A program made the position numbers and the translations under genes. The notes beneath the pieces were generated by a model. The model saw only the letters and a list, made by a program, of their open reading frames with translations. It was not told where the DNA came from and searched no databases. Below, one piece after another: positions 47,244 to 58,670 of a stretch of 64,000 nt of DNA. The DNA is from Spodoptera frugiperda. Its lineage: Eukaryota; Arthropoda; Insecta; Lepidoptera; Noctuidae. The first letter of the stretch is position 1; every line of letters starts with the position of its first letter. Location of the stretch: positions 9,244,001-9,308,000 of the forward strand of contig NC_064214.1 in assembly GCF_023101765.2 (NCBI RefSeq), read 5' to 3'.

Positions 47244-47993
47244 AGCTTATTCCATTAAAAAAATGCTACCTGAAATGGCTATATTATTGTGTGTATCTCA
47301 AGTATATAAGAATAATAAATAAATAAATTTGTCTAATGCACAGAATGTAGTAAGCTACAATTTAAAATAAATTTAGCTGGTAGAAAAGCTTTTAAAGAAA
47401 TCATATTCTTTAAATTGTACAGAATGAATGAAAATGAAAAGAAGAAATGTGGTATATTCTTCTTCTTTTTAAAAGTGCAATTTGTTGAAGGAAATCTTGC
47501 AAAATGTTTTGCAGTTTCGATATATTACTTTAATGGGAGGTTGAAATCAATGAACTTTTACTTTGAAAGAGAAATGAATAAAAGAAAAACAGTTTCTTTA
47601 CACAAAGAGACGTAAATGTATGAAATGTAAAATTTATGATTTTCTGAAAATTTTACTATTTTAAAGAAAGAAAGAAAAACAATTTATTTGCACCATTACA
47701 AGATATTGCAGACAAAATCAAGAAAATATTTAAAAAAATATGATGAAAACGGTGCAAAAAGTCCAGTACTTAGCTAAAATGTCGTAGCCCAAGCATGACT
47801 ACTGACTGGCTGAGGTACGGCGCTGATTTTCAGCACTAGTCAGTTGTTACATAAAACGTTAACGGTGTCATTATCCTCAACCAAAACTTAACAATTCTGC
47901 CTTTTGAAACACAACCTCTCAACCAATCCAATACAAATAAGGATGATAATAAGCTACCACGATGCTTAATAACGCGGGAGAATAATGATTTAA

Positions 47994-48120
47994 GTTTTTA
48001 AACTGACATGTTCACTAACACTAGAATTGAAACTTAAAACGGGATATTTATCGAAATATCGGAAACTCATAAATAATGAAAAACATGGTAAATATCCCGT
48101 TTTAAGTTTCAATTCTAGAA
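47994..48120. repeat. Short foldback relative of the 18-kb element
   Basis: TTTTTAAACTGACATGTTCA matches the left flank at 18002. AATTGAAACTTAAAACGGGA and its complement TCCCGTTTTAAGTTTCAATT are the inverted ends, with only about 50 bases between. Confidence 0.7.
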
Positions 48121-48579
48121 TAATGATTTGTTAAATAAAAGTGTTAAAGTTTTTTGACGAAACACCCACGTCCACGTACTACCTCTAAAGCAAGTCATTA
48201 CACCCACTCCATGTATAGTGAAAATGCAAATCCTCTTAAACCCTGTACTATTCAATACTACCCGTTGACACCACATAACTTATTCTCCGAACGAATTGAA
48301 CCAAGCTACTTGGTTGGAAATCTAAAACTGATACGGAATTTTCCCTTTGTAAGTTTAAAAGTTAGCAGATGGCAGAAGTAGATAGATATAATGCCCGAAG
48401 TTAGGATAAGGTGGGTCCTTTGGGAGTTCAGCGATATGTAGACTTGATTCCTTGTATTTATACAAGGAGTTGGTGGTGTATTTTAAGGGGTGGTAATGTT
48501 TTTTGTCTTTGGTAGGGGAGTGATTAACAACTTAGCGTTAAGATTTTTATAAAGGTAAGTAGAGATAAAGGGTGCTTTT

Positions 48580-48690
48580 TCACCAGTGATGTGCTACGTT
48601 GTATACTACGTTATTTTGGTTTCCAATAATCATATTTTTACTGATACACATAACTTAGAACTGGTAGAAATGGAGTCAGCTAAGTTATGT
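48580..48690 (+). repeat. Fragment related to the 3.3-kb repeat
   Basis: TTTTTCACCAGTGATGTGCT and AACTGGTAGAAATGGAGTCA echo the words at 3355-3400 and 3595-3620. Confidence 0.4.
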
Positions 48691-49264
48691 TTTTTTTATG
48701 GAGGGTCACTGAGTACTCGAGTGAACGAACTCACAAGTGATCTTCCCCACACTAGGAACAGAATCCGATGTCACATTCAGCAATCACAACTGTTATACCA
48801 ACTAGTATTCAGCCCTTTCCCGAAAACCAAATGCTTTTCCTAATTACTCTCACAACTATTACTATATACAACAATTTTCCAAAAACCAAACAATTTCCTA
48901 ACAGTCACTTAAAAACATAAAGCTTATAGCATTTTGATTCTAAACACTCCATTCATATCTGATAGCGTCTATCGTTAACTTCTTAGATAATCATGAATAT
49001 TTTAAACTTTTACGACTTCTTTATAATTGGATTCCAGTCCCCAGGCCCAAGGACAAACAGTTTTACTGTCTTTGGTCCGATCGTGGAATCGTGAAGGCAA
49101 TATTTACGTTTCATTTTTATTTTTTATTTCCATTTGTAATGTTTAGGTTTTATAGTGTAATGTATTAAGTTTTGCTGATGAGGTGATGGGTAGGTACTTA
49201 AGCAGAGGTATACATGTATCTTGTAATAATATCCACCTTTCTTCTGTTACTTATGATATTTTTT

Positions 49265-49422
49265 ATGGTATAAGCCGGTAAATGAGCAGATAGATCACCT
49301 GATGGTAAGCAATCGCCGCCGCCCATGGACATCCGAAACACCAGAGGCGTTACAAGGCCGAGGCCCTGCTATCACTCGAGTCGAGCCGGCCCATACGTGC
49401 CAAAGCATGGCTCTCCTACACT
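49265..49422 (+). repeat. Repeat A copy with internal deletion
   Basis: Both ends are present (GAGCAGATAGATCACCTGAT; AGCATGGCTCTCCTACA) but the middle is missing. Confidence 0.7.
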
Positions 49423-51160
49423 TGCTTGTTCGATTTAAGTTCCATAGAGGGTGAGTCCATAAGCCTATACAGCACACAACTGTATATACGGTATTATTAT
49501 TGAGAAGTTTTTGGAAAACCTTAAATATGCAACAATAAATATGTAAAATAAGACAATTACACCAATTGTCGTATTGTGTATCTAATGAATAAATGATAAC
49601 AGAAGAAAATTAAGCTTTAGTTTTCCCTACATAATTACAATTATATAAAAGAGACGTTCAAACAAATAAACTCACTCCGCACAGATTTGGAAAATTCGAT
49701 GTTCATTGTCTGACCTAATTACAATATTATTTATTCAATCCTCGTGACCATGAGGATACGAAATCGTTCGCTTATACCACAAACAGTTATACACCAATAT
49801 TTGGACTAAACTTTCTACATTCTCGGAAATCACAAACTAATACAACACACACACACATACACAAACTCACTCACATAATAATTACTTTACCTGCTACCAG
49901 ATGGCGCTCTCTGTACCGAAGCTCTTTATGCACTACGGAAAACGAACAAACGATTCTGTTTAGTCACAACTAAATAGACAAAAAGTTTAAGTTCTATATA
50001 CATATCAGTGTGCTATGTAGTATATTATATGTATATTATGACAGAGCCGACGGTTCAGTCCGCTACGAGCCGTCGTAGCGTTGCTACGAGTCTACGGCGC
50101 TGCTACGCTCGAGTTACATAAACTTGGAACCATATCACAATGCCGGTAAATAGTAAATATGTGACAAAAACTTATGTTCTAAGCTTCCTTATATACGTAT
50201 AATTTACAAAGGTAATCAGTGTTAATGGTTGTGTTAAAAACAGTGAAATAATCGTGATTATGTAGCGGTTTTCAGTTCCTTCCTTTCGATTTTGAAAACG
50301 GAAATAAGGTAAGGCGAATTATATTTTATCGTTTATGCGAGGATTTGGCCGTACCATTAAATCGGAGTGTGCTAAACATTTATTTTAATGGTTTACAATG
50401 TTCTACATTCGAATGTAATGTGTTTTCCTTTATATTTTATTTTACGCCTGTCTTTCTCGCTTCTAAATTCGAATTTGACGTTTTCCATGATGTGATTCGT
50501 TATTTTTTTTTCTTTTTGCTTGACAAGCATGAAGGTTTTAATATGTGTGGACTTTTTAGAGAATTTGTTGTATTTTTTCTTTTGAATAATATTTTGTTGA
50601 CTGGTTCAATTATCGTTAATTGTATAACTGGTTGTATCGTGGTTGGTCTTATTGCTACTATCATTACATTTATATTTTATCTTCCTTTGTTATTATTATG
50701 TATATCTTTTATATACTGATAAAATATAACTATTCATTTATTTTGATGATTAAGAAGTATTTCTACATAATTTACTCTTTTACTACGACATGATGAAATA
50801 AACTTTATCAACATACTACATCATCATATATACGACAAGATCCTTTGACCACCGACTCAAATTACTGTAACCTCAAAAAGTGTCCTTGTTAGGATAGCCG
50901 GAAGGTTGTATTACGAATATCAATGTCAAGTTTAGCTGTACTCAATGGCCCTAATTTCGATATCGATGAGGGTTTCCTGAAGATATATCACATACTTTAT
51001 TTATACGTATGATAGTAGAGTACATGTATGGGGAGATTGGTAATTGTCGATGTATTTAAAGAGATATGCTATAATTTTGTTGTTAGTCGTTCTATTATCT
51101 CTACCTACACTACTGGAAGATAAGACTGTGTATACATATCTAGGCATACTACAAATAGGA
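49423..51160. other. No convincing gene
   Basis: AT-rich DNA. A GC-rich patch at 50.05-50.11 kb repeats GCTACG words (GCTACGAGCCGTCGTAGCG, CGGCGCTGCTACG). The 124-codon frame at 50345-50719 is T-rich and probably chance. Confidence 0.4.
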
Positions 51161-51162
51161 AT

Positions 51163-51310
51163 TACATACATACATACATAACTTCACGCCTGTCTCTCGT
51201 GGAGGTAGGCAGAGACAATGGAACGCCAATTGCTATGAATCTTACAAACCTCTTTCGCTGCATTATCAGTCATCAGTCTTTTCATTCATACTCGTCGGTT
51301 AACGGTACTT
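51163..51310 (+). repeat. Repeat F copy
   Basis: CATACATACATACATAACTT, GGAGGTAGGCAGAGACAATG and the ACTCGTCGGTTAACGG end; matches 43.77 kb. Confidence 0.55.
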
Positions 51311-52142
51311 TTGATTATATATTGCCAATCTGCTCGATATACGGTATCTATATATCCATCAAGTGCCATTTATGTCAGCCACATATACTTCTTTCGTAAA
51401 TCTGTTTTCATCCATCCTTCCCACATGTAATCTTAAAATCTTTTTAACCAACACTGCATTTTCGAAATCGTTTTAATAATAACGTGATTATATACATGCA
51501 ACGTTTAACATTTATTCATTATGCTGTTCCAAATATTTTAAAGGCTTTTGTAGCCACCCCTTCATGCGTGAATTGCACTACAAAGCATTTAATTGTGAAA
51601 AATTAATTAAATTCCCCTGTTCTCGATATGTGTATCTGTTTCATTCGTTTATTTTCAAAGGCAAATAATATATTAAATAAGAGGCTGAGAAAATACAAAG
51701 GCGATAAGTGTTTTTTGGAAAGGTTTTATTGAATTGTTTTTTTTTTAAAGGAGAGGTATTTAAACAGCAATAAAACTTGATACTGGAGCATGTTAAATAC
51801 CATTGTCAATACTTCTGAAATGTAAATGCATTAAAGTAAAAATATCTCATTAAGATATCAAAGAAAATTGTACTTTATAACACGAGCAGAATGGACAGAT
51901 AAATGTAACGTGTAACTTGCATGCTTTTCTATGAAGGTGACATAATCATTGTGTGATTAAAACCTCTTATTAATTTAATAAAGATAAAATAAAAACTTGC
52001 ATGCCTTAGATACAAATAAACATACCTACACCAACAACCTTTTAGTGGCCACTGCTGACCAAAACCTCTTCTCATACGGAAAAGGTTGGCGATTATGGCG
52101 GTTATACGGGTTAGCGACTTCAAACTTATAACTACAAATTAT

Positions 52143-52290
52143 AAGCCCAGGTTTCCTCATAATATGTATTTTCCTTCACCATTTGTCAGTGGTGTCTAAA
52201 TAATCTTAGAAAGAACATATAACTTGGAAAAAGTCTTGCTGTTGGTAGGTTTCGAACCCTCATGCATGAGAAGCGGGCTTCTTAAGCCAA
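52143..52290 (-). repeat. SINE-2 copy
   Basis: TGTCAGTGGTGTCTAAATAA and CGAACCCTCATGCATGAGAA are shared with 61108-61236. GGTTTCGAACC is B-box-like, so it is probably tRNA-derived and reads on the minus strand. Confidence 0.6.
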
Positions 52291-52573
52291 GACAGTATAC
52301 GAGTATACACATATCTTACAGTGTGGTTAAATACAAGGCTATCCCCGTGGGTGTCGTAAAGGGCAGCAGGAAATTAGGTGGGTGCAGAATTTGTTAGTTT
52401 ACTTACAATTTAGTACGTTCCACGTGAAGGGTGCGCTATTGTTTTCTTGCTAAAGGGCAAGCGTAGCCTTTGGTACGTATTATGTCTACGATGTATGTGG
52501 GGACTTTAAGGGATAAGGAAAATATTGGTCTGTATATGGATATGGTAATGTTTTATTTTCATTATCTTTTTTT

Positions 52574-52860
52574 ATGGTATAAGCCGGTAAACGAGCAGAC
52601 GGATCACCTGATGGTAAGCAATCGCCACCGCCCATGGGCACCCAAAACATCAGAGGCGTTACAAGTGCGTTGCTGGCCTTTTGGAGGTTAGGAATTTAAG
52701 GGTTGTTGGGGAATCGGCGATTGGGAAAATTGGGAAGGGGTGTAATTGGGCCTCAACCACACCTACACAACGCAACCGTTGTTTCATGATGGTTTTCTAT
52801 GAGGCCAAGGTAAAACTCCCGTCGAGCCGACCCATTGCTGAAGCATGGGTTTTCCACACT
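52574..52860 (+). repeat. Repeat A, near full-length
   Basis: ACGAGCAGACGGATCACCTG to GAAGCATGGGTTTTCCACA, about 285 bp. It is followed directly by a short diverged repeat E piece (52863-52935). Confidence 0.75.
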
Positions 52861-52935
52861 TAAAATCTGCGACAAGACGTCCACTGTTGAATTTATTATA
52901 TCACTTCCAGAGAAGCTGGTTACACGTTCATTTAG

Positions 52936-53557
52936 CAGCAATTATATCTCATCTTTATTATCAGAGTTAGTTTAATTACTATTTATTAATCGAAATGACA
53001 AGTGTAGTGCAGGATATCCAACCTAAAAGGTGGTCAGATGACCTAATAAAAGTCATAGGGAACCACTAGGGTCCAGGTCGCTTTCAGCCGACCGACCTAT
53101 AAACCATTGAAGGAGAGTTTTTAAAAAGCAAGTAAGGAGCTGTGTAGTGGTTGGAAAAGAATAAAAAACTACCAAAATCTTAATAACAAAATCAAAATTG
53201 AACTCAATACTTTCGAAATCTGACAAAATAGGACTCCCAATTTAAATTAAGACGTAAACACCGTTAAAGTCCAGGTGTGTGAGAGAGACAGCAAGATATT
53301 CCATTATGACCCTACTCTTCTTTGAAGCCATTTTCAAAACATTAATTACTGACTCGTTTTACAGCCAATTTTCTTCGTGTTTTCACCATAATGGTTATTT
53401 TTTCTGATGTAAAATTATCACGGAAGTGAGTTAAAGCTAGCTAGATAATGTATGTGTTTTTTTAGCATAATGTATAATAATAGACTGTAGACATAAAATT
53501 AATGTAAAAATAAAATCATACCATATTACAGTAAAATTCATCCATTAGTCATCATCC
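52936..53557. other. No gene seen
   Basis: AT-rich, nothing recognised. Confidence 0.5.
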
Positions 53558-53655
53558 AAAGCAATCGAAACGAGAGCGCGTTCGGCGCTCTGATTGGTTG
53601 GTTTATTTGAACTGGCCAATCAGAGCGCCGAACGCGCTCTCGTTTCGATTACTTT
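53558..53655. repeat. Near-perfect hairpin MITE, 98 bp
   Basis: 40-base arms (AAAGCAATCGAAACGAGAGC..., right arm ending GATTACTTT) pair with one mismatch around an 18-base loop. GC-rich arms in an AT-rich setting. Confidence 0.85.
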
Positions 53656-54509
53656 AAACATAAAGGAAACTCATACTAAGGGTACTATTTGTTTTCTCGT
53701 TCATTCGTTAGAGAAAATTTTGAAGCTATTACAAATGATTAAACAGGATATATTTATAGTTAGAATATAGGTCATAAGACTCAGTGCTAATTCAATCTCT
53801 TCAGGTATTCATTTCACTGTTCTCAACTTAAGTAAGGTTTTAAATGAAAATAAGTAAGATTCTTAAGTAAAAATAGTTCTTTAATATTCTTGGAAAATAG
53901 GAAACCAATCTTCTCTCGGCTAAGTGTCTCAGTGTATTTTAGTTGCTCTATCAGAATGGCCTGAATGATCGCGAGATTCTGTTTATTTTAGGTACAGTGT
54001 CGGTTTTATTTAAAAATATTTTGTTTGAGATAATACAAGAGTTAAGGTTCAGATAATATTGTATGTAACAGTCATTTTGGATAGTTCTTAACAATTTTTG
54101 TGTCTTGTTAACACAAATTACTTATACATGATTGACACTGATTTAGTTAATAAAACAGTTAAACAAATAATGTAAATAAATTGCTGTTTTATGACTAAAT
54201 TTTATTTTAATGTCCGTCTTGTAGATTATTTTAAAACTTTAGGCACGTGTATTTTTTTCTTGCGGATACAGAAACAAATACTTTCGAAGATATGTATATC
54301 GATTTGACAATATCGCGTGACGTCACTTCTAGGTACATTTTATACGTAGAGATGACGAATTTGCTCCCACTTCACACTTCGATTCTTTTTTATCTAAGTA
54401 TGTATTGTTAACTTATAAGACAAAATAAAAAAAAATACGTATCTAATATTCTTTCATACTCTATCATCATCCCTTTCTTCATAAAATTGGTTCCTATTTA
54501 CATTCTGTT
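53656..54509. other. No gene seen
   Basis: AT-rich flank of the LINE insertion. Confidence 0.5.
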
Positions 54510-57056
54510 ATATAAATAAGTACTTCTTTCCATACCCCTCTGACATGTTCTCAATCGTAAAAGATGTTTCTGGCTCAGTGCCCAAGTTTGGCATCCATAT
54601 GTCAGACATGGCAATACACATGAGTTGAAGACTTTTTTCTTTGCGGCCATGGGAAAGTATTCACTTTTGAGTATCTCCTTCAGTGACCAGTACCTTTTCC
54701 ATGCATTAGCTACTCTTCTTTCGATTTCTATGGTTGTTTGGTCTCTGAATGCAATTACTTGTCCTAGGTATGTATAGGTTCTCACATATTCAATATTTCT
54801 GTCATCCACTGTTATAGTTATTTCCTCTCTGTTTGTCATTACCTTTGTTTTAGACCCATTCATAGTGAGACCCGCTGTTCTGCTTGCCTCTGACAATTGT
54901 TGCAGCATATGTTGGAGCGTAGTAGCGTTGTCAGCAGTTAGGACTAGGTCGTCTGCGAATCTCAAGTGATTGAGTTTTTTGCCGTCTATGTTTATACCCA
55001 CATTTTCCCACTCTAGACCCCTAAATACACTTTCTAAAATTGCAGAGAATAGTTTTGGCGATAGCGGGTCTCCCTGCCTGACTCCTTTAGCTATTCGGAA
55101 TTCTTCACCAGTTGTTTCTAATTTTATTTGTGCAGTGCTTGTCTCATATATGCTTTTTATAATACGTATGTATTTTTTTGGAACTCCTTGTTCGACCAAA
55201 GCCTTCCAAAGCGAGTTGTGGTATATTGAGTCAAAGGCTTTACTATAGTCTACGAACGCTATATATAAAGCTTTACCGTACTCTGCACTTTTTTCAATTA
55301 ATTGTTTTAAGACATGCATGTGATCAATCGTGGAGAACCCAGCTCTAAATCCTGCTTGCTCCATTGGTTGCTGCTGGTCGAATAGCCCTGTAAGTCTGTT
55401 TAGGATCAGTTTAGCGAACACTTTGTAAAGGTTTGACATTAGACTTATGGGTCTATAATTTTCAATGTTGTCCCTATCTCCTTTCTTGTGTAGTAGTACG
55501 ATTGTGCTCTTGGCCCACTGCGAGGGAATTAACTCTGTTCTTAGGATGGTGTTATACATGTCTTTGAGTTTCTTTAGTTTATCAGGTGCTGTTATTACTA
55601 GTTTTAATATCTCGTTTGTTATCTTATCTGGCCCTGGTGCTTTATCGGTTTTTTGACTCTGTATCGCTTTTTCTATTTCTGATTGTATGAAATCTGGTAT
55701 ATCTTCTATATCCTCGTCTTCGATATTTGTAACTGCTTCCTTGGTGTTGGGTTCTGCTGCATAGAGTGTTTTGTAGAAATCGGTGGCTATTTGGATGATG
55801 TTTCCTCTTTTTGTCTCTTGTTTTCCATTTTTATTTCTTATGTTTGGTATCCAGTTTTTTGACTCTACTAGTTCGTTCAAGGCTTTTTTGACTCCACCCG
55901 TCTTTTTTATATGGTAGTTGATTGTATTTATTCTTTTTTTAGTTCTGTCTTTCTTAATGCTGTTGCTTATTTTTTTGCTTATTTCTGAGATGGCTTTTAG
56001 GTTATGTTTGTCTTTTTTCAATTTTAAAAGCGACCTTCTCTCTTCTATTAGGGTTTTGGTTTCATTTTCCGTATAATTTTTCTTAGGTTTCGTTAATATA
56101 TTTTGTGATGATCCAAATATTTCATTGATTTCTTTTTCATAATAGTTATCTATCTTACTTTTTATCTCTAATTGCTGCTTTAAGTTGTTAGTTGGTATGT
56201 TGTATTTACTTCTACTTTTTTTCTGTTCTGTCCATTTTAGTACTGCTCTAACCATTCTATGGTTGGTGTTAAAATTAAATTGGCTAAGGATGTTTACGTT
56301 CTGGATAAGCTTTCTGTTGTTAGTTGCTATATAATCTATTTCATTTTTGTATGAACCATCTGGAGAATGCCATGTCCATTTTTTCTTTGTGTTTATCCTA
56401 AAGAAGCTATTCATAAATGCTAGATTGTTTTCAAAGGCCATGTTGATCATCCTCTCTCCATTTTTGCTTCTTCGGCCAAAACCGAAATTGCCAATTACAT
56501 TTTCTTCCCCAGTTTGCTGCATACCTATTCTGCCATTAAAATCTCCTATCACCATAACGTTTTTGTGTGTTTCTTGTAGGACTGATGACAGTTGGTCGTA
56601 GAAGATGTCTTTGGTAGATTCGTTATGTTGTTCTGTGGGAGCATAAATTTGAACAATTGACCATTTGTGTTTGTACGCTGGCAGGTGCATATTAAGTACA
56701 GCTATTCTTTCTGATATACCCTTAAACTCCTCAATGTTTTTTTCAAGATATTTTTTAACCATGAAACCAACTCCATATAATCCTTTTGTTTCGCCTTTAT
56801 AATATAAAATATATTCTTTATGGTCTTCAATGTTTTCTCCTAACCTTCTAACTTCGCTCAAACCTAGTATATCCCACTTAATATTTGAGAGTGCTAATTC
56901 CAATTCTGTTAATCTTTCTTGAGTTCTCAACGTAACGCAGTTTAGAGTGGCGATAAACAGCTTTCTTTTTTCATTTGTTTTTATATGTGTTTTTAAGCTG
57001 GCGCCATAGTTAATTTCTTGTATTTTAGCTGGAAGGGATTGGTCGCAGTCCCCCAC
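54498..57056 (-). CDS. LINE ORF2: AP endonuclease and reverse transcriptase, 3'-truncated by inversion
   Basis: Seen: the apurinic-type endonuclease is at about 35-275 (N39, SEVR with E68, GDFNGRIG with D172 and N174, EIDYI with D241, H266). Reverse transcriptase is at about 500-770 (FVDYSKAFD with D603, RQGDPLSPKLF, FADD 700-703). A cysteine-bearing thumb region (CVLPCLTYGCQTWAL) follows. After MERS the frame runs into the target-site duplication and stops at 54498. The true carboxy end is on the plus strand at 58237-58584. Sequence style fits the RTE clade. The first base used here is GTG (57054-57056); no ATG precedes residue 99, so the true start is not an ordinary AUG (see findings). Confidence 0.93.
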   Translation of the reverse strand: MGDCDQSLPAKIQEINYGASLKTHIKTNEKRKLFIATLNCVTLRTQERLTELELALSNIKWDILGLSEVRRLGENIEDHKEYILYYKGETKGLYGVGFMVKKYLEKNIEEFKGISERIAVLNMHLPAYKHKWSIVQIYAPTEQHNESTKDIFYDQLSSVLQETHKNVMVIGDFNGRIGMQQTGEENVIGNFGFGRRSKNGERMINMAFENNLAFMNSFFRINTKKKWTWHSPDGSYKNEIDYIATNNRKLIQNVNILSQFNFNTNHRMVRAVLKWTEQKKSRSKYNIPTNNLKQQLEIKSKIDNYYEKEINEIFGSSQNILTKPKKNYTENETKTLIEERRSLLKLKKDKHNLKAISEISKKISNSIKKDRTKKRINTINYHIKKTGGVKKALNELVESKNWIPNIRNKNGKQETKRGNIIQIATDFYKTLYAAEPNTKEAVTNIEDEDIEDIPDFIQSEIEKAIQSQKTDKAPGPDKITNEILKLVITAPDKLKKLKDMYNTILRTELIPSQWAKSTIVLLHKKGDRDNIENYRPISLMSNLYKVFAKLILNRLTGLFDQQQPMEQAGFRAGFSTIDHMHVLKQLIEKSAEYGKALYIAFVDYSKAFDSIYHNSLWKALVEQGVPKKYIRIIKSIYETSTAQIKLETTGEEFRIAKGVRQGDPLSPKLFSAILESVFRGLEWENVGINIDGKKLNHLRFADDLVLTADNATTLQHMLQQLSEASRTAGLTMNGSKTKVMTNREEITITVDDRNIEYVRTYTYLGQVIAFRDQTTIEIERRVANAWKRYWSLKEILKSEYFPMAAKKKVFNSCVLPCLTYGCQTWALSQKHLLRLRTCQRGMERSTYLYNRM
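54510..54522 (+). repeat. LINE target-site duplication, left
   Basis: ATATAAATAAGTA; the same 13 bases recur directly after the poly(A) at 58671. The first A is ambiguous with the tail. Confidence 0.9.
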
Positions 57057-57158
57057 GGGGACCAGCCGGCTTGGGGGAGGTTTAATGATTTTAGTTTTCG
57101 CTTTAGGTCTTTTTTCTTTATTTGTCCTGGTCTTCCGGTAACCGATGTGTGTTAATGG

Positions 57159-57878
57159 CTAATCTTTATTTAGTTTATTTAATTCTGATGTTGAATGGGC
57201 TCTGCTTCTGTACATTCTTTCGAAGGCATTCACTTTATTAATTTTTGGGCGACTATCATTGTTATTTTCCTTTGGAGACATAGATTGTTCTCTCTTCCGT
57301 TTGTCCCGTGTATCACCTTCTTTGTCTTTTACAACCAGCTTATCGTATTTTATGTATGCTAAGCGTCCCTTTTTCCTTTCTTCTTTTAGCTGTGGTATAA
57401 GTTCTCTTCGCTTTTCCAAAACTTCTTTACTGAAATCTTCGTTAACAAATATATTTTTAGGTAATCTACTTTTGTTTTTCAATATTTCGTTTTTCTTCCA
57501 AACGTTCAAAATTTTTACTAAAATCGGGCGTGCTTTGCCATTTGCCTTTCCAATTCTGAACGCTTTGTTAATATCACGCTTGCTCATTTCAATACCAGAA
57601 TCGTTAAGAGTTTGTATTATCATATCGATTATGTTGGTTTTATAGTCTGTGGGTTCCTCAAATCCATAGAAAATCAAATTGTTTTCTCTTTTCTCCCATT
57701 CCAGATGTTTTAACTTCTCATTTAATTTTTCCACTTCATTTTTTAAATATAGATTTTCTTCCACTAAAGGTTTTAATTTCTCGTCTATTTCTTCTCTGAT
57801 AGAGTGTTGTAGTACTGTTGTTTGTTTTTCCATCTCTATTTTTAATTTCGAAAATAATAATTGCATTTGGTCGTCCAT
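57159..57878 (-). CDS. LINE ORF1p, 239 aa, coiled coil plus RRM-like
   Basis: ATG at 57876-57878, TAG at 57159-57161. Heptad-rich coiled coil (about 10-64, ending NEKLKHLEWEKRENN), then an RRM-like stretch (about 66-125, NNLIFYGFEE), a basic second domain (126-185) and a charged tail. This layout is that of L1-type ORF1 proteins (trimeric RNA-binding chaperones). A link to this clade is an inference from layout. The frame is intact. It is in the same frame as ORF2 with only the TAG between. Confidence 0.85.
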   Translation of the reverse strand: MDDQMQLLFSKLKIEMEKQTTVLQHSIREEIDEKLKPLVEENLYLKNEVEKLNEKLKHLEWEKRENNLIFYGFEEPTDYKTNIIDMIIQTLNDSGIEMSKRDINKAFRIGKANGKARPILVKILNVWKKNEILKNKSRLPKNIFVNEDFSKEVLEKRRELIPQLKEERKKGRLAYIKYDKLVVKDKEGDTRDKRKREQSMSPKENNNDSRPKINKVNAFERMYRSRAHSTSELNKLNKD

Positions 57879-58236
57879 CTCGGGTAATTTTAAGTTTTAG
57901 TATTGGCAACACTGGTTTAATTTGGTGCAAAATAATTTTTGATAGTGGCAACACTGTTTTATTTAAGTAGGATATTATTTTGTAGAAGTGGCAACATTTA
58001 GTCTGTGACTTGCATGGAACGGAACGTACTATTGCGTTTCTAATGTTGGTAGCCTTGCTGTGTAAATATTGTTTGTTGGTTATAAACTTGCTATTTATTT
58101 ATTATAAACTGAACACACACCAAGTTCGTGTTACTATTTTTGTAGATTTAGTCTTTAATGTTCACTACACTTGCACAGTTTTTAGTTTAAGTTCGTTTTT
58201 AAACACTTTTATGATTTTCTTTGTGGATCGCACTTA
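57879..58236 (-). promoter_or_regulatory. LINE 5' UTR with tandem GTGGCAACACTG units
   Basis: TGGCAACACTG words occur at about 57904, 57946 and 57989 at roughly 43-base spacing, with T-rich filler. They resemble short promoter monomers of some LINEs. The outer end at 58236 is the inversion junction, so it is the 5' terminus of this copy's cDNA. Confidence 0.65.
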
Positions 58237-58584
58237 ATGGAAAGAAGTATGATAGGCGTTACAAAAAGAAACCACATAAGATCAGAAGATATACGATCCA
58301 TAACCAAGGTAGAAGACTTAATAAAGAAAATAAGGCAGTTAAAATGGAGATGGACAGGACATATGTCAAGAGATAGTAGAATGAAATGGACCAAAATTAT
58401 AACTGAGTGGTATCCACGCGATGGTAAAAGAAGAAGAGGCAGACAGGTAAAAAGATGGATGGACGATATTAGAGAAATCGGAGAGGCTACGTGGTCACGG
58501 AAAGCTAGAGACAGAGACGAGTGGAAAAAGCTGGAAGAGGCCTATGTGTCACAGGACACGCTGATCACTAATAAGGATAACTGA
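58237..58584 (+). pseudogene. LINE ORF2 carboxy-terminal fragment, un-inverted
   Basis: Open frame of 115 codons that picks up ORF2 exactly where the minus-strand copy breaks (MERS shared). It contains LKWRWTGHMSR and GRRRGRQVKRWMDDI-type motifs, usual at the end of RTE and related ORF2 proteins. It is separated from the rest by inversion, so it is not a gene on its own. Confidence 0.9.
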
Positions 58585-58670
58585 TGTGTTAGTTTATAAG
58601 TTAGATAAATGTAAGTTAATGTATAGTTTTCAGCAATAAAGGCTTAATAAAAAAAAAAAAAAAAAAAAAA
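58585..58670 (+). other. LINE 3' UTR and poly(A)
   Basis: Short 3' UTR with AATAAA at about 58635, followed by TTAATAAAA and a roughly 21-base A run. Confidence 0.85.

Larger units (their letters stand above)
54523..58670. mobile_element. RTE-like non-LTR retrotransposon with twin-priming inversion
   Basis: 54523-58236 is the 5' part on the minus strand (partial ORF2, ORF1, 5' UTR). 58237-58670 is the 3' part on the plus strand (ORF2 carboxy end, 3' UTR with AATAAA, about 21 A). The breakpoint sequence ATGGAAAGAAG is present in both halves, followed in both by TA. A 13-bp target duplication flanks the whole. Known: this arrangement is the signature of twin priming during target-primed reverse transcription. 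The inversion makes this copy dead at DNA level, but its parent had full-length ORFs. Confidence 0.93.

Noticed and set aside
50345..50719. 124-codon plus-strand frame
   Set aside because: Very T-rich and hydrophobic in all reading frames, no family resemblance, no splice or start context; fits chance in AT-rich DNA.
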